Positions 38,069 through 47,897 are shown, counted from the stretch's first letter. The stretch: DNA of 64,000 bases from Acinetobacter pullicarnis (GCF_006352475.1 NZ_VCMZ01000001.1:2046001-2110000); one strand, 5' to 3'. The notes: generated by a model not told the origin, from the letters alone. Numbers and translations: made by a program.

Positions 38069-38652
38069 GCGTTGACCAGCAAACCATTGAGTAACAATTG
38101 CACAGCAGCCACGGCATGCTTTAAGCGTTGCTGACTATCTTGCGCATCTGCAATCCAGAAACTGGCCTCCGTTAAGCTGCCATGAATCAGCAAGGCCAAG
38201 GCTTCCGAATCGGTATGGTGAATCGTGCCCGCCTGCATCAGCTCCTGTAAAATGCTTTGAAGTGAAGTGAGACATTGCTGTGATTCCGTACCGCTACGCT
38301 GCCCCAATACCGCACGTGCATCTTGTAAAATAATTCGCTTAATTTCAGCTTCTTGTGCCATTTCCAAATACAGTTGGCAGCGCTGTTGCAAGCCCGCCCA
38401 AGTATTATTCGCTGTGGCAAAGCTTTGCTGTAATCGCTGATCCATTTCCACATCCATTTCAGCCACAACAGCCTTGAGCAATCCCTGCTTATCACCAAAG
38501 TGATGATACAGTGCACCACGAGTCAAGCCCGCTGCTGTACATAACTCGTCCATGGCTGTAGCGGCATAGCCATGATCGGTAAAACTTTTTCGAGCACTGC
38601 TGAGCAATGCTTGGCGTGTTTGTTCCATGTCTGCCTTGCTACGTCGTGCCAT
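38065..38652 (-). CDS. TetR family transcriptional repressor
   Basis: A 195-residue TetR regulator: N-terminal helix-turn-helix (RQALLSSARKSFTDHGYAAT, then MDELCTAAGLTRGALYHHFG) and an all-helical ligand domain related to the TtgR/AcrR C-terminal type. The ATG at 38652 has GAGAAA upstream and is preferred over 38667. It is divergent from an MFS gene, with two palindromes in the 133-bp space between them, so local repression of the exporter and of itself is the simplest reading. Confidence 0.9.
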   Translation of the reverse strand: MARRSKADMEQTRQALLSSARKSFTDHGYAATAMDELCTAAGLTRGALYHHFGDKQGLLKAVVAEMDVEMDQRLQQSFATANNTWAGLQQRCQLYLEMAQEAEIKRIILQDARAVLGQRSGTESQQCLTSLQSILQELMQAGTIHHTDSEALALLIHGSLTEASFWIADAQDSQQRLKHAVAAVQLLLNGLLVNA

Positions 38653-38695
38653 ATATTTCTCATTCATTGCAATAAAAAACTGATTTTAGCATTTA

Positions 38696-38745
38696 CATAC
38701 GCTTCGTATGAATATATATTTCACTTTACATACATCGTGTATGTA
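38696..38745. promoter_or_regulatory. paired palindromic operators for the TetR regulator
   Basis: Two palindromes share a CATAC/GTATG core with a 3-bp centre: CATACG-CTT-CGTATG (38696-38710) and TACATACA-TCG-TGTATGTA (38727-38745). Their centres are 33 bp apart, about three helical turns, so dimers would bind the same face of the DNA. They lie between the TetR gene and the MFS gene. Confidence 0.75.
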
Positions 38746-38785
38746 TAAGTATTTAAACTCTCCCTGAAAAAATCGGATCTCCGCT

Positions 38786-40009
38786 ATGGCCAATCCTTAT
38801 CTCGAACTTTTTAAAACACCGGGCAGTCTGGCCTTTACCTTGGCTGGACTGTTGGCACGTTTAGCACTTCCGATGATTGGGATTGGCATTATCACCATGT
38901 TGGTACAGCAACAATATGGTTATGGCTTGGCAGGTGCAGTCGCTGCGGTCTTTGTGTTGAGTTATGCGCTGATTTCACCGCAAGTATCACGCTTAGCCGA
39001 CCAACATGGTCAAAGCAAAGTGGTGGTCGTCAGTAGTGGCATCAGTATTGTTGGGCTGATCCTATTGGTGTTGTGTGCTTATTTTTCCTTTGCCAATTGG
39101 GGGCTATTTTTGGCTGCAGTCTTAACTGGTTTTATGCCGAGTCTATCCGCGATGGTCCGTACGCGCTGGACAATGATTTATCGTGGCCAAGATCAGTTGC
39201 AAACGGCATATTCAATGGAAAGTGTTTTAGATGAGGTCACGTTTATTTTTGGGCCACCACTGTCCGTTGGACTTTGTGTGGCGTGGTTTACCCAAGGCGG
39301 GCTTGTGGTTGCCGCACTGTTACTGCTTACGGGAACTTTTTGTTTTAGCCGACAAAAATCCACTGAACCCAAGGCCTATCTCAGCGCCTCAATGTCAACG
39401 GCTTCTGCTCAGCTCAATCAGCCCAAATTAAAATCGGTGATTGGTCTTGGCAACGTACAGTTATTGATTGGCTTCATGATTGCAATGGGACTGACCGTTG
39501 GTACGATTGATATTGTCAGTGTGGCCTTTGCCCAACAGCAAAACGCTCCCATTGCTGCAAGCATTGTATTATCTGCCTATGCGATTAGCTCTTGTATTGC
39601 AGGTTTAGCCTTTGGTGCAATGAAATTTAAACGTCGCTTACAGCAGCTGTTACGGTGGGCGGCAATCGGTACTGCCTTAACCACACTGCCATTTTTATTC
39701 ATAGATGACGTATATAGCCTGACTGCTGCGGTCTTTGTAATGGGCTTGGCTTTTGCACCGAGCATGATCTTGGCCATGAGTTTGGTGGAACGCGTGGTGC
39801 CTGAACAACAACTGACTGAGGCGATGACCTGGTTATTGGCAGGCTTAAATATCGGCATTGCAATGGGCGCTGCATTTTCAGGACAACTGGTTGAATACTT
39901 TGCCACTGCACGTGCTGGCTTTGCGGTTTGTTTTGTGGCGGTACTGCTGCTGGTTGGCTTGGCGATGCTGATTGAGCGTATGCTTTCTGCGCACAAAGTC
40001 AGTGTTTGA
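38786..40009 (+). CDS. MFS transporter, TetR-controlled
   Basis: A 407-residue, 12-segment MFS protein of the DHA1-like or YfcJ/sugar-efflux type. SRLADQHGQSKVVVVSS is the loop 2-3 motif, and RTRWTMIYRGQDQLQTAYSM with SVLDEVTFIFGPPL is the central conserved line found in a group of uncharacterised proteobacterial exporters. It is divergent from a TetR repressor and preceded by two operator palindromes. Efflux of a small toxic compound is the likely role; no substrate can be named. Confidence 0.82.
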   Translation: MANPYLELFKTPGSLAFTLAGLLARLALPMIGIGIITMLVQQQYGYGLAGAVAAVFVLSYALISPQVSRLADQHGQSKVVVVSSGISIVGLILLVLCAYFSFANWGLFLAAVLTGFMPSLSAMVRTRWTMIYRGQDQLQTAYSMESVLDEVTFIFGPPLSVGLCVAWFTQGGLVVAALLLLTGTFCFSRQKSTEPKAYLSASMSTASAQLNQPKLKSVIGLGNVQLLIGFMIAMGLTVGTIDIVSVAFAQQQNAPIAASIVLSAYAISSCIAGLAFGAMKFKRRLQQLLRWAAIGTALTTLPFLFIDDVYSLTAAVFVMGLAFAPSMILAMSLVERVVPEQQLTEAMTWLLAGLNIGIAMGAAFSGQLVEYFATARAGFAVCFVAVLLLVGLAMLIERMLSAHKVSV

Positions 40010-40201
40010 ACCTCAAATTGTTTGATATGCAATAGGTTTACACATAATGGTCATATTACCCAAGTAAAATTGAACTTTGCAAAAAGAAAAGAATTACACA
40101 GGGTGCTGATCATTAGTTGATCTGTTTTTATTTTTAGTAAAAAATAACAATAACTTAAAGCTGAAAATAATCCACAAAACTTGCGGATAACATTAGGGAT
40201 A

Positions 40202-40236
40202 AAAAGGCCCAGCATGTTGCTAGGCCTTTTAAAAAA
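40202..40236. terminator. bidirectional terminator after mgtC
   Basis: AAAAGGCC (40202-40209) pairs with GGCCTTTT (40223-40230), and AGCA/TGCT extend the stem inward past one mismatch. It lies 22 bp after the mgtC stop on the minus strand and may also serve the MFS gene on the plus strand. Confidence 0.8.
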
Positions 40237-40252
40237 TAATTTACGTTGAAAA

Positions 40253-40966
40253 TTAAACAGTAATATTTTTGTCCCAATAGGCATGCCGCACTTGTGGCAT
40301 ATCATTGAGTAAGTCGATAATAATATTCATGTCTTTGGCTTCAATCGAAGTTGCAATCAGAGTCGCCTCGATTTGCACATCAAGGTTACCAAATGGCTCA
40401 ACCTCGATATCTTTGGGCGGATAGTTATATTGCAACAGCGCCAAATTCAATTGTTCCATCACCAACTTACTCTGTTGTCGATCACAAATAATTGAAATCA
40501 CGTTGAGAATCTCGGCTTCATCATCCAATGGACGACGATCAATCACATGCACAATCGGACGTAGCAAGGTATTTGCAGCCAGTATAAAGGCGGTACCCAA
40601 GACCGATTCAATCACCAAATCTGCGCCTGCTGCCGCACCAACTGCAGCAGAGCACCACAGCGTTGCAGCGGTATTAAGCCCTTGGATATTGCCCTCTTGG
40701 CGCATGATCACCCCCGCCCCCAGAAAACCGATTCCAGAAACCACGTAGGCAATCACCCGCACCGCGCCTGCAGCACCATCTAAGGCCAGTGCAATATCCA
40801 CAAAAAGTGCAGCCCCAACCGCCACCAAGACATTGGTTCTTAAACCAGCAGTCCGTTGTCGATATTGCCGCTCAAAGCCAATCAAGCCACCCAATACAAA
40901 AGCAGTGAACAGGCTAATAGTGGTATCTAAAATATTATCTGCTTGAATGTGTTCTAAAAATTTCAT
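40253..40966 (-). CDS. mgtC: MgtC/SapB family membrane protein
   Basis: A 237-residue inner-membrane protein. [33 protein letters not shown] (about 25-57) is the MgtC signature with the conserved E-R-Q and G-L-R-T; five hydrophobic segments end near residue 145, and an ACT-like cytosolic domain follows. MgtC supports growth at low Mg2+ and in macrophages in several pathogens and inhibits the F-type ATPase in Salmonella. It starts seven bases after mgtA, so the two are one transcript, as in the Salmonella mgtCB operon but in reverse order. Confidence 0.87.
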   Translation of the reverse strand: MKFLEHIQADNILDTTISLFTAFVLGGLIGFERQYRQRTAGLRTNVLVAVGAALFVDIALALDGAAGAVRVIAYVVSGIGFLGAGVIMRQEGNIQGLNTAATLWCSAAVGAAAGADLVIESVLGTAFILAANTLLRPIVHVIDRRPLDDEAEILNVISIICDRQQSKLVMEQLNLALLQYNYPPKDIEVEPFGNLDVQIEATLIATSIEAKDMNIIIDLLNDMPQVRHAYWDKNITV

Positions 40967-40972
40967 AAAAAA

Positions 40973-43735
40973 TTACAGCCAACCGTAACGTCGAATATAA
41001 AACATTTTCATCAATTGCGTTAAAAGCATGTAGGCAATCAAAATAAAGGGTAAATAGATAAAGTAACTCAGTGGCAAGGCTTGCAGCTTAAAGTACTCAG
41101 CCAAAGGCCCCATCGGCAAGAAGATCCCAATTGCCATAATCACCACCGTCATCACCATTAATGGCAAAGCTGCACGACTTTGGAAAAAAGGAATTTTCGC
41201 AGTTCGAATCATATGTACCACCAAGGTTTGAGTCAGCAGACCGACCACAAACCAGCCCGATTGAAATAGCGTTTGTTTTTCAGGGGTATTGGCTGAAAAC
41301 ACATACCACATCAAAGCAAAGGTCAAAATATCAAATACCGAGCTAATCGGCCCAAAGAAAATCATAAAGCGACCAATTTCACGCGGTTGCCAACGTTGTG
41401 GCTGCTGTAGTGATTCTTCATCGACATCATCAAAAGGAATTGCAATTTGTGAAATATCATAAAGTAAGTTCTGCACCAGTAAGTGAATCGGCAACATCGG
41501 TAAAAATGGCAAGAATGCACTCGCTACTAATACAGAAAAAACATTACCGAAATTTGAACTGGCCGTCATTTTTATATATTTCAACATATTTGCAAAAGTA
41601 CGGCGGCCTTCAAGCACCCCTTGCTCTAAAATCATCAGGCTTTTTTCAAGTAAAATCAGATCGGCAGATTCTTTGGCAATATCCACAGCACTATCGACTG
41701 AAATACCGATATCTGCGGTTTTTAATGCAGCTGCATCGTTAATGCCATCACCCAAAAAGCCCACCACATGGTCATTGTCTTTAAGCTGCATCACAATGCG
41801 CTCTTTGTGCATTGGACTCAGTTTGGCAAAAATTTGATATTTCTCAACGGTATCTTTCAGTTCTGTCTCGGACATCGCATCTATTTGTTCACCCAATATG
41901 ATGTGTTGATGCGCCAAACCAATTTCCGCACAGACTTTCTGAGTCACAAACTCATTGTCACCCGTCAAGACTTTTACGCTGACACCATGCTGATTTAAGG
42001 CTTGAATTGCAGTTCGAGCACTGTCTTTGGGTGGATCAAGAAAAGCCAAGAAACCACACAACGTGAGATTATTTTCATCCGCAACCGAAAATGTACTTTG
42101 CTCATGGGTGACTTCACGATAAGCCAAGGCAATCACGCGCAAACCATCACGGTTGTAGGCTTGGGTATTGTTTTGAATGCGTTCAATCAGCTCAGGGGTT
42201 AAGTCCACCACCCGATGATTAATTTCCACTGAACGGCACACCCCTAGCATTTCTTCGACCGCACCTTTGGTAATGATGCGTACTTTTTTACTTGGGGTTC
42301 TGACCACGACCGACATACGGCGACGTTCAAAATCAAATGGAATCTCATCGACTTTGTGGTAGCGCAACTTTTCCATTTTTACATTTTGGTCTGCATGCTC
42401 TAATACCGCGATATCCAGTAGGTTTTTAAGACCAGTTTGATGATAGCTGTTGATATAAGCCAGCAGCAGCATATGTTCAGAATGGTTACCCATCACATCG
42501 ACATGCTTGGATAAAAAGATTTTATCTTGGGTCAAGGTACCGGTTTTATCGGTACAGAGCACATCCATGGCACCAAAGTTTTGAATTGCATCGAGCCGTT
42601 TGACAATGACTTTTTTCTTAGATAAGAAAACTGCACCCTTGGCCAAAGTCGAGGTTACGATCATTGGCAACATTTCTGGGGTCAGACCCACCGCGATCGA
42701 CAGCGCAAACAATACTGCCTCGCCCCAATCCCCTTTGGTAAAGCCATTAATAAACAGGACAATCGGTGCCATGACCAACATAAAACGAATCAGCAACCAA
42801 CTGACTTGGTTAACACCCAACTGAAACGAGGTGGAAACCCGTTCATTGCTGCTAACACGTTTGGCCAACGCACCGAAATAGGTTTGATTACCCGTGGTCA
42901 GTACAATCGCTGTGGCGGTACCCGACACAATATTGGTGCCCATAAATACGATGTTGTCCAGCGCCATAGCATTTTCTTCATCCGCCCGATGATGGACTGC
43001 GAATTTTTCTACTGGCATCGACTCACCGGTCATGGCGGCCTGTGATACAAACAAATCTTTAGCGAACAAAATACGACAATCAGCAGGGATCATATCGCCT
43101 GCAGAAAGCTGGATCAGATCACCTGGCACTAAAAATTTCGTTGGTATCTCAAACACTGAACCTTGATGATGTTTTAGATCTACAGCATAGCGCTCTGCAA
43201 TTTGTGTCAGTTGTGCATAGCCCAAATCACGACGATACACACTGGCACGGTTACTCACCATCGACTTCAATGCATCCGCCGCTTTATTGGATTTTGATTC
43301 TTGCCAAAAACGTAAAAATGTTGAGAGCAGCACCATCGCGACAATAATAAACGTCCCTTCAAGGTCCTGGGTCAGTGCCGCAACGGTCGCTAAGATGGTC
43401 AGTAAAATATTAAATGGGTTTTTATAACAATACCAAAGATGCTGCCACCATTTTAATGGTTTTTCATGGTGTAACTCATTGATACCATGTTGTTCTCGAA
43501 GCAACTCTGCCTCAGCTTCGGTCAAGCCTTTGGGGTGGCTGGCCAAGCTGCGATAAAGCAGTTCAGGGGATTGTTGAGCGGATTGTTTTAACTGTGCCGC
43601 AAGTTGTTGTCCCACTTGTTGGGCATAACTTGATTGATGTAATTCTTTGAGCGATGCTGACTTTAAAAAATACTGACTCAGATGATATTTTTTTAAGAAG
43701 CGTGAAAATAATTGTTGCCAGAGGTTGCGAATCAT
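40973..43735 (-). CDS. mgtA: magnesium-translocating P-type ATPase
   Basis: A 920-residue type III P-type ATPase importing Mg2+. It has the actuator TGES near residue 237, the phosphorylation motif DKTGTLTQD near 395, KGAVEEML in the nucleotide domain and GDGINDAAALK near 660, with about ten transmembrane segments (four N-terminal, six C-terminal). All key residues are present. AGTAGGAGAG precedes the ATG. The 112-bp leader has a hairpin GCTTGGT/ACCAAGC (43776-43796), a possible control element, though nothing resembling the known mgtA riboswitch was seen. Confidence 0.94.
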   Translation of the reverse strand: MIRNLWQQLFSRFLKKYHLSQYFLKSASLKELHQSSYAQQVGQQLAAQLKQSAQQSPELLYRSLASHPKGLTEAEAELLREQHGINELHHEKPLKWWQHLWYCYKNPFNILLTILATVAALTQDLEGTFIIVAMVLLSTFLRFWQESKSNKAADALKSMVSNRASVYRRDLGYAQLTQIAERYAVDLKHHQGSVFEIPTKFLVPGDLIQLSAGDMIPADCRILFAKDLFVSQAAMTGESMPVEKFAVHHRADEENAMALDNIVFMGTNIVSGTATAIVLTTGNQTYFGALAKRVSSNERVSTSFQLGVNQVSWLLIRFMLVMAPIVLFINGFTKGDWGEAVLFALSIAVGLTPEMLPMIVTSTLAKGAVFLSKKKVIVKRLDAIQNFGAMDVLCTDKTGTLTQDKIFLSKHVDVMGNHSEHMLLLAYINSYHQTGLKNLLDIAVLEHADQNVKMEKLRYHKVDEIPFDFERRRMSVVVRTPSKKVRIITKGAVEEMLGVCRSVEINHRVVDLTPELIERIQNNTQAYNRDGLRVIALAYREVTHEQSTFSVADENNLTLCGFLAFLDPPKDSARTAIQALNQHGVSVKVLTGDNEFVTQKVCAEIGLAHQHIILGEQIDAMSETELKDTVEKYQIFAKLSPMHKERIVMQLKDNDHVVGFLGDGINDAAALKTADIGISVDSAVDIAKESADLILLEKSLMILEQGVLEGRRTFANMLKYIKMTASSNFGNVFSVLVASAFLPFLPMLPIHLLVQNLLYDISQIAIPFDDVDEESLQQPQRWQPREIGRFMIFFGPISSVFDILTFALMWYVFSANTPEKQTLFQSGWFVVGLLTQTLVVHMIRTAKIPFFQSRAALPLMVMTVVIMAIGIFLPMGPLAEYFKLQALPLSYFIYLPFILIAYMLLTQLMKMFYIRRYGWL

Positions 43736-43847
43736 ACCGACTCTCCTACTTTGGGCAATATTGTTTTATTTTGGCGCTTGGTTTAAATCACCAAGCCCCA
43801 AACGAAAAGTTCATTTTGTTTTGATTTGAATCAAGTGTAATACAGCT

Positions 43848-44522
43848 TTAGCGGACTGGAAATACCCAACTCAGTCCCACCCCCATCCAAGATTGATCAT
43901 CTGACTGTAATGGATGTGCATAAGCGGCATAAAGTGACAATGTTTCAGGCAAAACATGGTAGTGATAAACGGCCTGAGTCCGCGCTTTTCCGGGATCAGT
44001 TTTGAAAACTTCAAGACTTAACTGATTGATTGGATTGATTTCATACGTTGAAGCAACCCCCCAAGTTAAATGACGATCTTTTTCTTCACGGTGTAAGCCA
44101 ACATTGAGATCGAACTGAAAGTCTTCCACTGCGTAAATTGAAACTGGCAGATTAAAATCCCAATTTTGCGCTTGTTGCTGCTGGCTAGGCTGCCATTGCA
44201 CACTGCCCGCAATCGCCATCGGAAAATGTTCAGAAGTATAAAACTTCTTTTTCACTTGAATGGCATAACGCTGTTCACCATCTTCCGCAGACAATGGCAC
44301 CCCCAACTCAAATAAATCGAGTACATTACAGGCGGGTGTCATATTCACTTCATTTTTTTGATCTTGATGAAACCGCTGATCAAGCTCAATTTGACAATGC
44401 CTGGCATCAACAATTTCAGCATCGTCAGTGATTAATAACGGCATCGCCTGTACTGCATGTCCAGACAAAACCAGTAAAATCAGCATCATGTAGAATGATA
44501 CTGTCGCATATATGTAGTGCAT
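43848..44522 (-). CDS. putative exported outer-membrane-type protein
   Basis: A 224-residue protein with a signal peptide (hydrophobic YMMLILLVLSG, cleavage likely after VQA at about 26). The mature chain opens PLLITDDAEIVDARHCQIEL and continues as alternating beta strands ending SWMGVGLSWVFPVR, which suggests a small outer-membrane barrel; two Cys (in HCQIE and PACNV) may form a disulfide. It precedes mgtA by 112 bp on the same strand and may be co-transcribed, so an ion- or metal-linked envelope role is plausible. I do not recognise the family. GGGG lies directly against the ATG at 44522, so an internal ATG at 44489 is also possible. Confidence 0.65.
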   Translation of the reverse strand: MHYIYATVSFYMMLILLVLSGHAVQAMPLLITDDAEIVDARHCQIELDQRFHQDQKNEVNMTPACNVLDLFELGVPLSAEDGEQRYAIQVKKKFYTSEHFPMAIAGSVQWQPSQQQQAQNWDFNLPVSIYAVEDFQFDLNVGLHREEKDRHLTWGVASTYEINPINQLSLEVFKTDPGKARTQAVYHYHVLPETLSLYAAYAHPLQSDDQSWMGVGLSWVFPVR

Positions 44523-45116
44523 CCCCTGTTCCCCATCACTGAGGCGGAATGACGACCAAGTGAGTCTAATAACCAGTGCCGTCTATGTATAAAAAACACA
44601 GGCGTCATGATTGATTGAACAATGTAATTGGTATTTTATTTGATGCAGATTTAAGCCGTCTTATTGCAAGACAGCTCCCTTTTCGTGAAGACAGTCTTGT
44701 TCAGTTGGATAAACCGGTGTCATTAAACCACCTATAACTCGAACAACTTCCCACTTAGGGTCTCCGCTTACTAAAAGTGCGCAAAGTATATCGACAAAAA
44801 AAGTAAATTAACAAGCACTTTTTGTTAATAGCATCACAAAACATATCTATATAAGTTTGGTTTATTGCTCAGCGTCATAGCCCATCATATCCACATCAAA
44901 ATCTGGCTAAAATCTATCCGTGCTTTTTTTAAGCGGCTCAGACTGCTTATATTTCGCTTAGGCTGCAAAAAATCTTTTTCAGTCAGTAACATCGGCTCAA
45001 AAACAAGATCAAGAAAAAAACTCATGATACTCTTCAATTTATTCGTTTGCGGGACAGCTTCGACTCATCATTAAATAAGTCATCTTAAAAAATATGAAGC
45101 GTAGAGAAGTTTAAAG
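44523..45116. other. 594-bp divergent non-coding region with a structured element
   Basis: No credible gene lies here. At 44654-44676 AGCCGTCTT/AAGACAGCT (one G-U) forms a hairpin, followed by CCCTTTT on the plus strand. At 44688-44698 AAGAC-A-GTCTT repeats one arm, so alternative pairings between the AAGAC and GTCTT copies are possible. That is the kind of arrangement seen in attenuators or cis-regulatory RNAs. Read on the minus strand it lies about 150 bp upstream of the outer-membrane-type gene. The aminotransferase promoter must also lie within this region. Confidence 0.45.
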
Positions 45117-46379
45117 ATGAAGAATAGCCCAGGGATTTCAAAGGCACTCGGATTAACCCACCCAATTACCATTCAAAAAGGACGAAATGCGGAAGTTTGG
45201 GATGAAAATGGCAAACGCTATATCGACTTTGTTGGTGGCATTGGCGTACTTAACTTCGGTCACTGTAATCCAAAAATTGTGAAAGCAATCCAACTGCAAG
45301 CTGAAACCCTCACTCACTATGCATTTAATGCAGCATTACATCGTCCTTATCTGGATTTGATGGAACAGCTTTTGCAAATCGTTCCAATTGATCAGCCACT
45401 CTCCGGTATGTTTACCAACAGTGGTGCTGAAGCCACTGAAAATGCTTTAAAAGTTGTGCGCATGGCAACTGGTCGTACCGGCATGATCGCTTTTGATGGT
45501 GGTTTTCATGGGCGTACCCTCGCTGCTGTCAATTTAAATGGCAAGGTCAAACCCTATAAAGATGGCCTAGGTCCATTACCGGGTCCGGTCTATCATATTC
45601 CGTTCCCAAGCCAAGACAATGGCGTTAGCTTTGATCAAGCAAAACAAGCACTTGATCGTTTGTTCCAAGTTGAAGTTGATGTCAATAATATCGCTGCGAT
45701 CATTTTTGAACCGGTGCTAGGCGAAGGTGGTTTCCATTTAATGTCCCCTGAATTCGCCCAATATTTACGTACCTTTTGTGATACACACGGCATTTTAATT
45801 ATTGTTGATGAAATTCAATCGGGCTTTGCCCGTACCGGAACCCACTTCGCCTTTAGTCATTTAGGCATCGAACCTGATTTAATGTTACTCGGTAAAAGTA
45901 TTGCAGGCGGTGTGCCGCTCGGTGCAGTGGTCGGTCTGGCAAAACATATGGATGCACCAAACAAAGGGGCTTTAGGTGGCACCTATTCAGGTAATCCGAT
46001 TGCCTGTGCTGCAGGGCTTGCAACCTTAGAAATATTACAGTCAGCTGAATTCCAAGCATCGACGCAACATTATATTGAGACCATTGAGCAGCGTTATGCA
46101 AAATGGCAACAACAGAAACTCACCCCATGGCTTGGCCGTTTAACCGGAATTGGTGCAATGCGTGGTATTGAACTACAACATCCAAGTCTTGGCGCAGGCA
46201 CCCAAGTATTGGCTGAAGTGCTGGCCAGTGCACGTGAACAAGGTTTATTGCTGATGCCAAGCGGCCCTGCTAAAAATATTATTCGCTTACTGACCCCATT
46301 GACCATTCACCCAGAAACGCTCAATGAAGGTTTAGATATTTTAGAACACATTCTCGCCCAAACTGCAGATATGCAGTAA
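45117..46379 (+). CDS. class III PLP aminotransferase, probably 2-aminoadipate transaminase
   Basis: A 420-residue fold-type I class III aminotransferase close to GABA transaminases. FVGGIGVLNFGHCNPKIVKA, the PLP-phosphate site SGAEATENALK, FHGRTLAAV, the Asp in IIVDEIQSGFARTG and the PLP lysine K260 (LGKSIAGGVPLG) are all present. Taken alone it would be called 4-aminobutyrate aminotransferase. The next gene, 32 bp downstream, is HglS, whose substrate 2-oxoadipate is the product of 2-aminoadipate transamination. In Pseudomonas putida a GabT-like enzyme does that step, so the same role is inferred here. A ribosome site GAGAAG precedes the ATG. Confidence 0.75.
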   Translation: MKNSPGISKALGLTHPITIQKGRNAEVWDENGKRYIDFVGGIGVLNFGHCNPKIVKAIQLQAETLTHYAFNAALHRPYLDLMEQLLQIVPIDQPLSGMFTNSGAEATENALKVVRMATGRTGMIAFDGGFHGRTLAAVNLNGKVKPYKDGLGPLPGPVYHIPFPSQDNGVSFDQAKQALDRLFQVEVDVNNIAAIIFEPVLGEGGFHLMSPEFAQYLRTFCDTHGILIIVDEIQSGFARTGTHFAFSHLGIEPDLMLLGKSIAGGVPLGAVVGLAKHMDAPNKGALGGTYSGNPIACAAGLATLEILQSAEFQASTQHYIETIEQRYAKWQQQKLTPWLGRLTGIGAMRGIELQHPSLGAGTQVLAEVLASAREQGLLLMPSGPAKNIIRLLTPLTIHPETLNEGLDILEHILAQTADMQ

Positions 46380-46411
46380 TTGCTAAGATCAGATAAAGAC
46401 AGGAAATAGCC

Positions 46412-47797
46412 ATGACCCATTGGATCAGTACTAACGAAATTCGCAGCCGATTTTCCGCTTTAATGTCAGACATGTACCAAAATGAAGTACCACTTTATGG
46501 TGATCTCATCGACTTGGTGAAAGACATCAATCAAAGTACGCTTGAACAACAGCCGACGTTACACAGTCAATTGCAACACACTGGTGAACTACCACGCTTA
46601 TCACAAGAGCGCCATGGGGCAATTCGCCTTGGCACTGCTGCTGAACTCAACAATATGCGTCGTGTGTTTGCGGTCATGGGCATGCACCCTGTCGGTTACT
46701 ATGACTTGGTGCCATCTGGTGTGCCGGTACATTCAACTGCTTTTCGTGCGATTGAAACTGCAGACCTCAACCAATGCCCATTCCGTGTATTTACCTCGCT
46801 GTTACGTTTAGAGTTGATTGCTGATGAACAGCTCAGAACACTGGCAGAACAAGCCTTAGCCAAGCGTCAAATCTTTAGTGACAAGGCTTTGGCGTTGACA
46901 GCGAAGTTTGAGCAAAATGGTGGTTTAGTTGAAGCTGATGCACAAGACTTTGTACAAGAAGTGCTGGAAACCTTCCGTTGGCATACCGATGCACCTGTGA
47001 GCAAATCACTGTATCAAGCGCTACATGATCAACATCGCTTAATCGCAGATGTCGTAGCATTTAAAGGTCCGCATATTAACCACCTCACGCCAAGAACCTT
47101 GGATATTGATGCGGTTCAACACAATATGTTGGCCCGTGGTATTCCTGCAAAAGCGATTGTTGAAGGTCCACCGCGCCGTCAATGCCCGATTTTGTTGCGT
47201 CAAACCAGTTTTAAAGCATTGCAAGAGAACGTGAACTTTGCCGATGCAGATCAACTGGCACAAGGTAGTCATACCGCACGTTTTGGTGAAATTGAGCAAC
47301 GTGGTGTAGCACTCACGCCTAAAGGTCGTGCACGCTATGATCAGTTATTACAACAAGCACGCAGCTTGCTTGGTCGTAGCCCAGATGATAGCAATGCCGT
47401 TGAATATGTCCGTATTTTAGAACAAACCTTCCAAGCTTTCCCCGATACCTATGCCGATTTACAGGCTGAAGGTTTGGCCTATTTCTACTATTTCGTCAAT
47501 GCAACGGCTGCAAGCAAGGCAGCACACACGTGGACGACAGCCGATGTTGCTACACTTTTGGCCAATGGCAGCTTAAGCATTGAACCAATTGTATATGAAG
47601 ACTTTTTACCAGTTTCTGCCGCAGGTATTTTCCAGTCAAATTTGGGTGAAGCCAATCAAACAGACTATGCCTCGGTATCAAACCAAGCCTTGTTTGAACA
47701 AAGTCTTGGTGCACAAGTGCATGATGAAATGCAGCTTTACCAAAGCTTAGAACAGCAATCTTTAGCAGCTTGCTTAGCACAGCTCAATAAGCAGTAA
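46412..47797 (+). CDS. hglS: 2-oxoadipate dioxygenase/decarboxylase
   Basis: A 461-residue member of the HglS/YdcJ (DUF1338, VOC-like) family. In P. putida and plants this Fe(II) enzyme converts 2-oxoadipate, with O2, to D-2-hydroxyglutarate and CO2. ERHGAIRLG carries the metal His68 and the substrate-binding Arg72, HINHLTPRTLD the second His (221/224) and FGEIEQRG the Glu293. CAGGAAA precedes the ATG. It follows the aminotransferase by 32 bp in one operon. A YdiJ-type D-2-hydroxyglutarate dehydrogenase lies 3.4 kb further on, completing the route to 2-oxoglutarate. Confidence 0.87.
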   Translation: MTHWISTNEIRSRFSALMSDMYQNEVPLYGDLIDLVKDINQSTLEQQPTLHSQLQHTGELPRLSQERHGAIRLGTAAELNNMRRVFAVMGMHPVGYYDLVPSGVPVHSTAFRAIETADLNQCPFRVFTSLLRLELIADEQLRTLAEQALAKRQIFSDKALALTAKFEQNGGLVEADAQDFVQEVLETFRWHTDAPVSKSLYQALHDQHRLIADVVAFKGPHINHLTPRTLDIDAVQHNMLARGIPAKAIVEGPPRRQCPILLRQTSFKALQENVNFADADQLAQGSHTARFGEIEQRGVALTPKGRARYDQLLQQARSLLGRSPDDSNAVEYVRILEQTFQAFPDTYADLQAEGLAYFYYFVNATAASKAAHTWTTADVATLLANGSLSIEPIVYEDFLPVSAAGIFQSNLGEANQTDYASVSNQALFEQSLGAQVHDEMQLYQSLEQQSLAACLAQLNKQ

Positions 47798-47897
47798 ACC
47801 CTGCTGGTAAAATCGCAAAGCCCTATCCTAAACGCTTACCCGCCCTACTTCATCATTGAATAGCGCGGGTAAAGCTGAGAATCAAAGCTTAAATCCT

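Noticed and set aside
43736..44864. M-box, yybP-ykoY or mini-ykkC riboswitch before mgtA or the outer-membrane gene
   Set aside because: The conserved core sequences of these classes are not present; only an unassigned hairpin set remains.
44865..45074. Possible 69-residue basic protein before the aminotransferase
   Set aside because: No ribosome site, unlikely composition and no recognisable family; more likely leader or promoter DNA.
45117..46379. Plain 4-aminobutyrate aminotransferase (gabT)
   Set aside because: No gabD follows; the operon partner is HglS, so 2-aminoadipate is the more likely substrate, though GABA use is not excluded.
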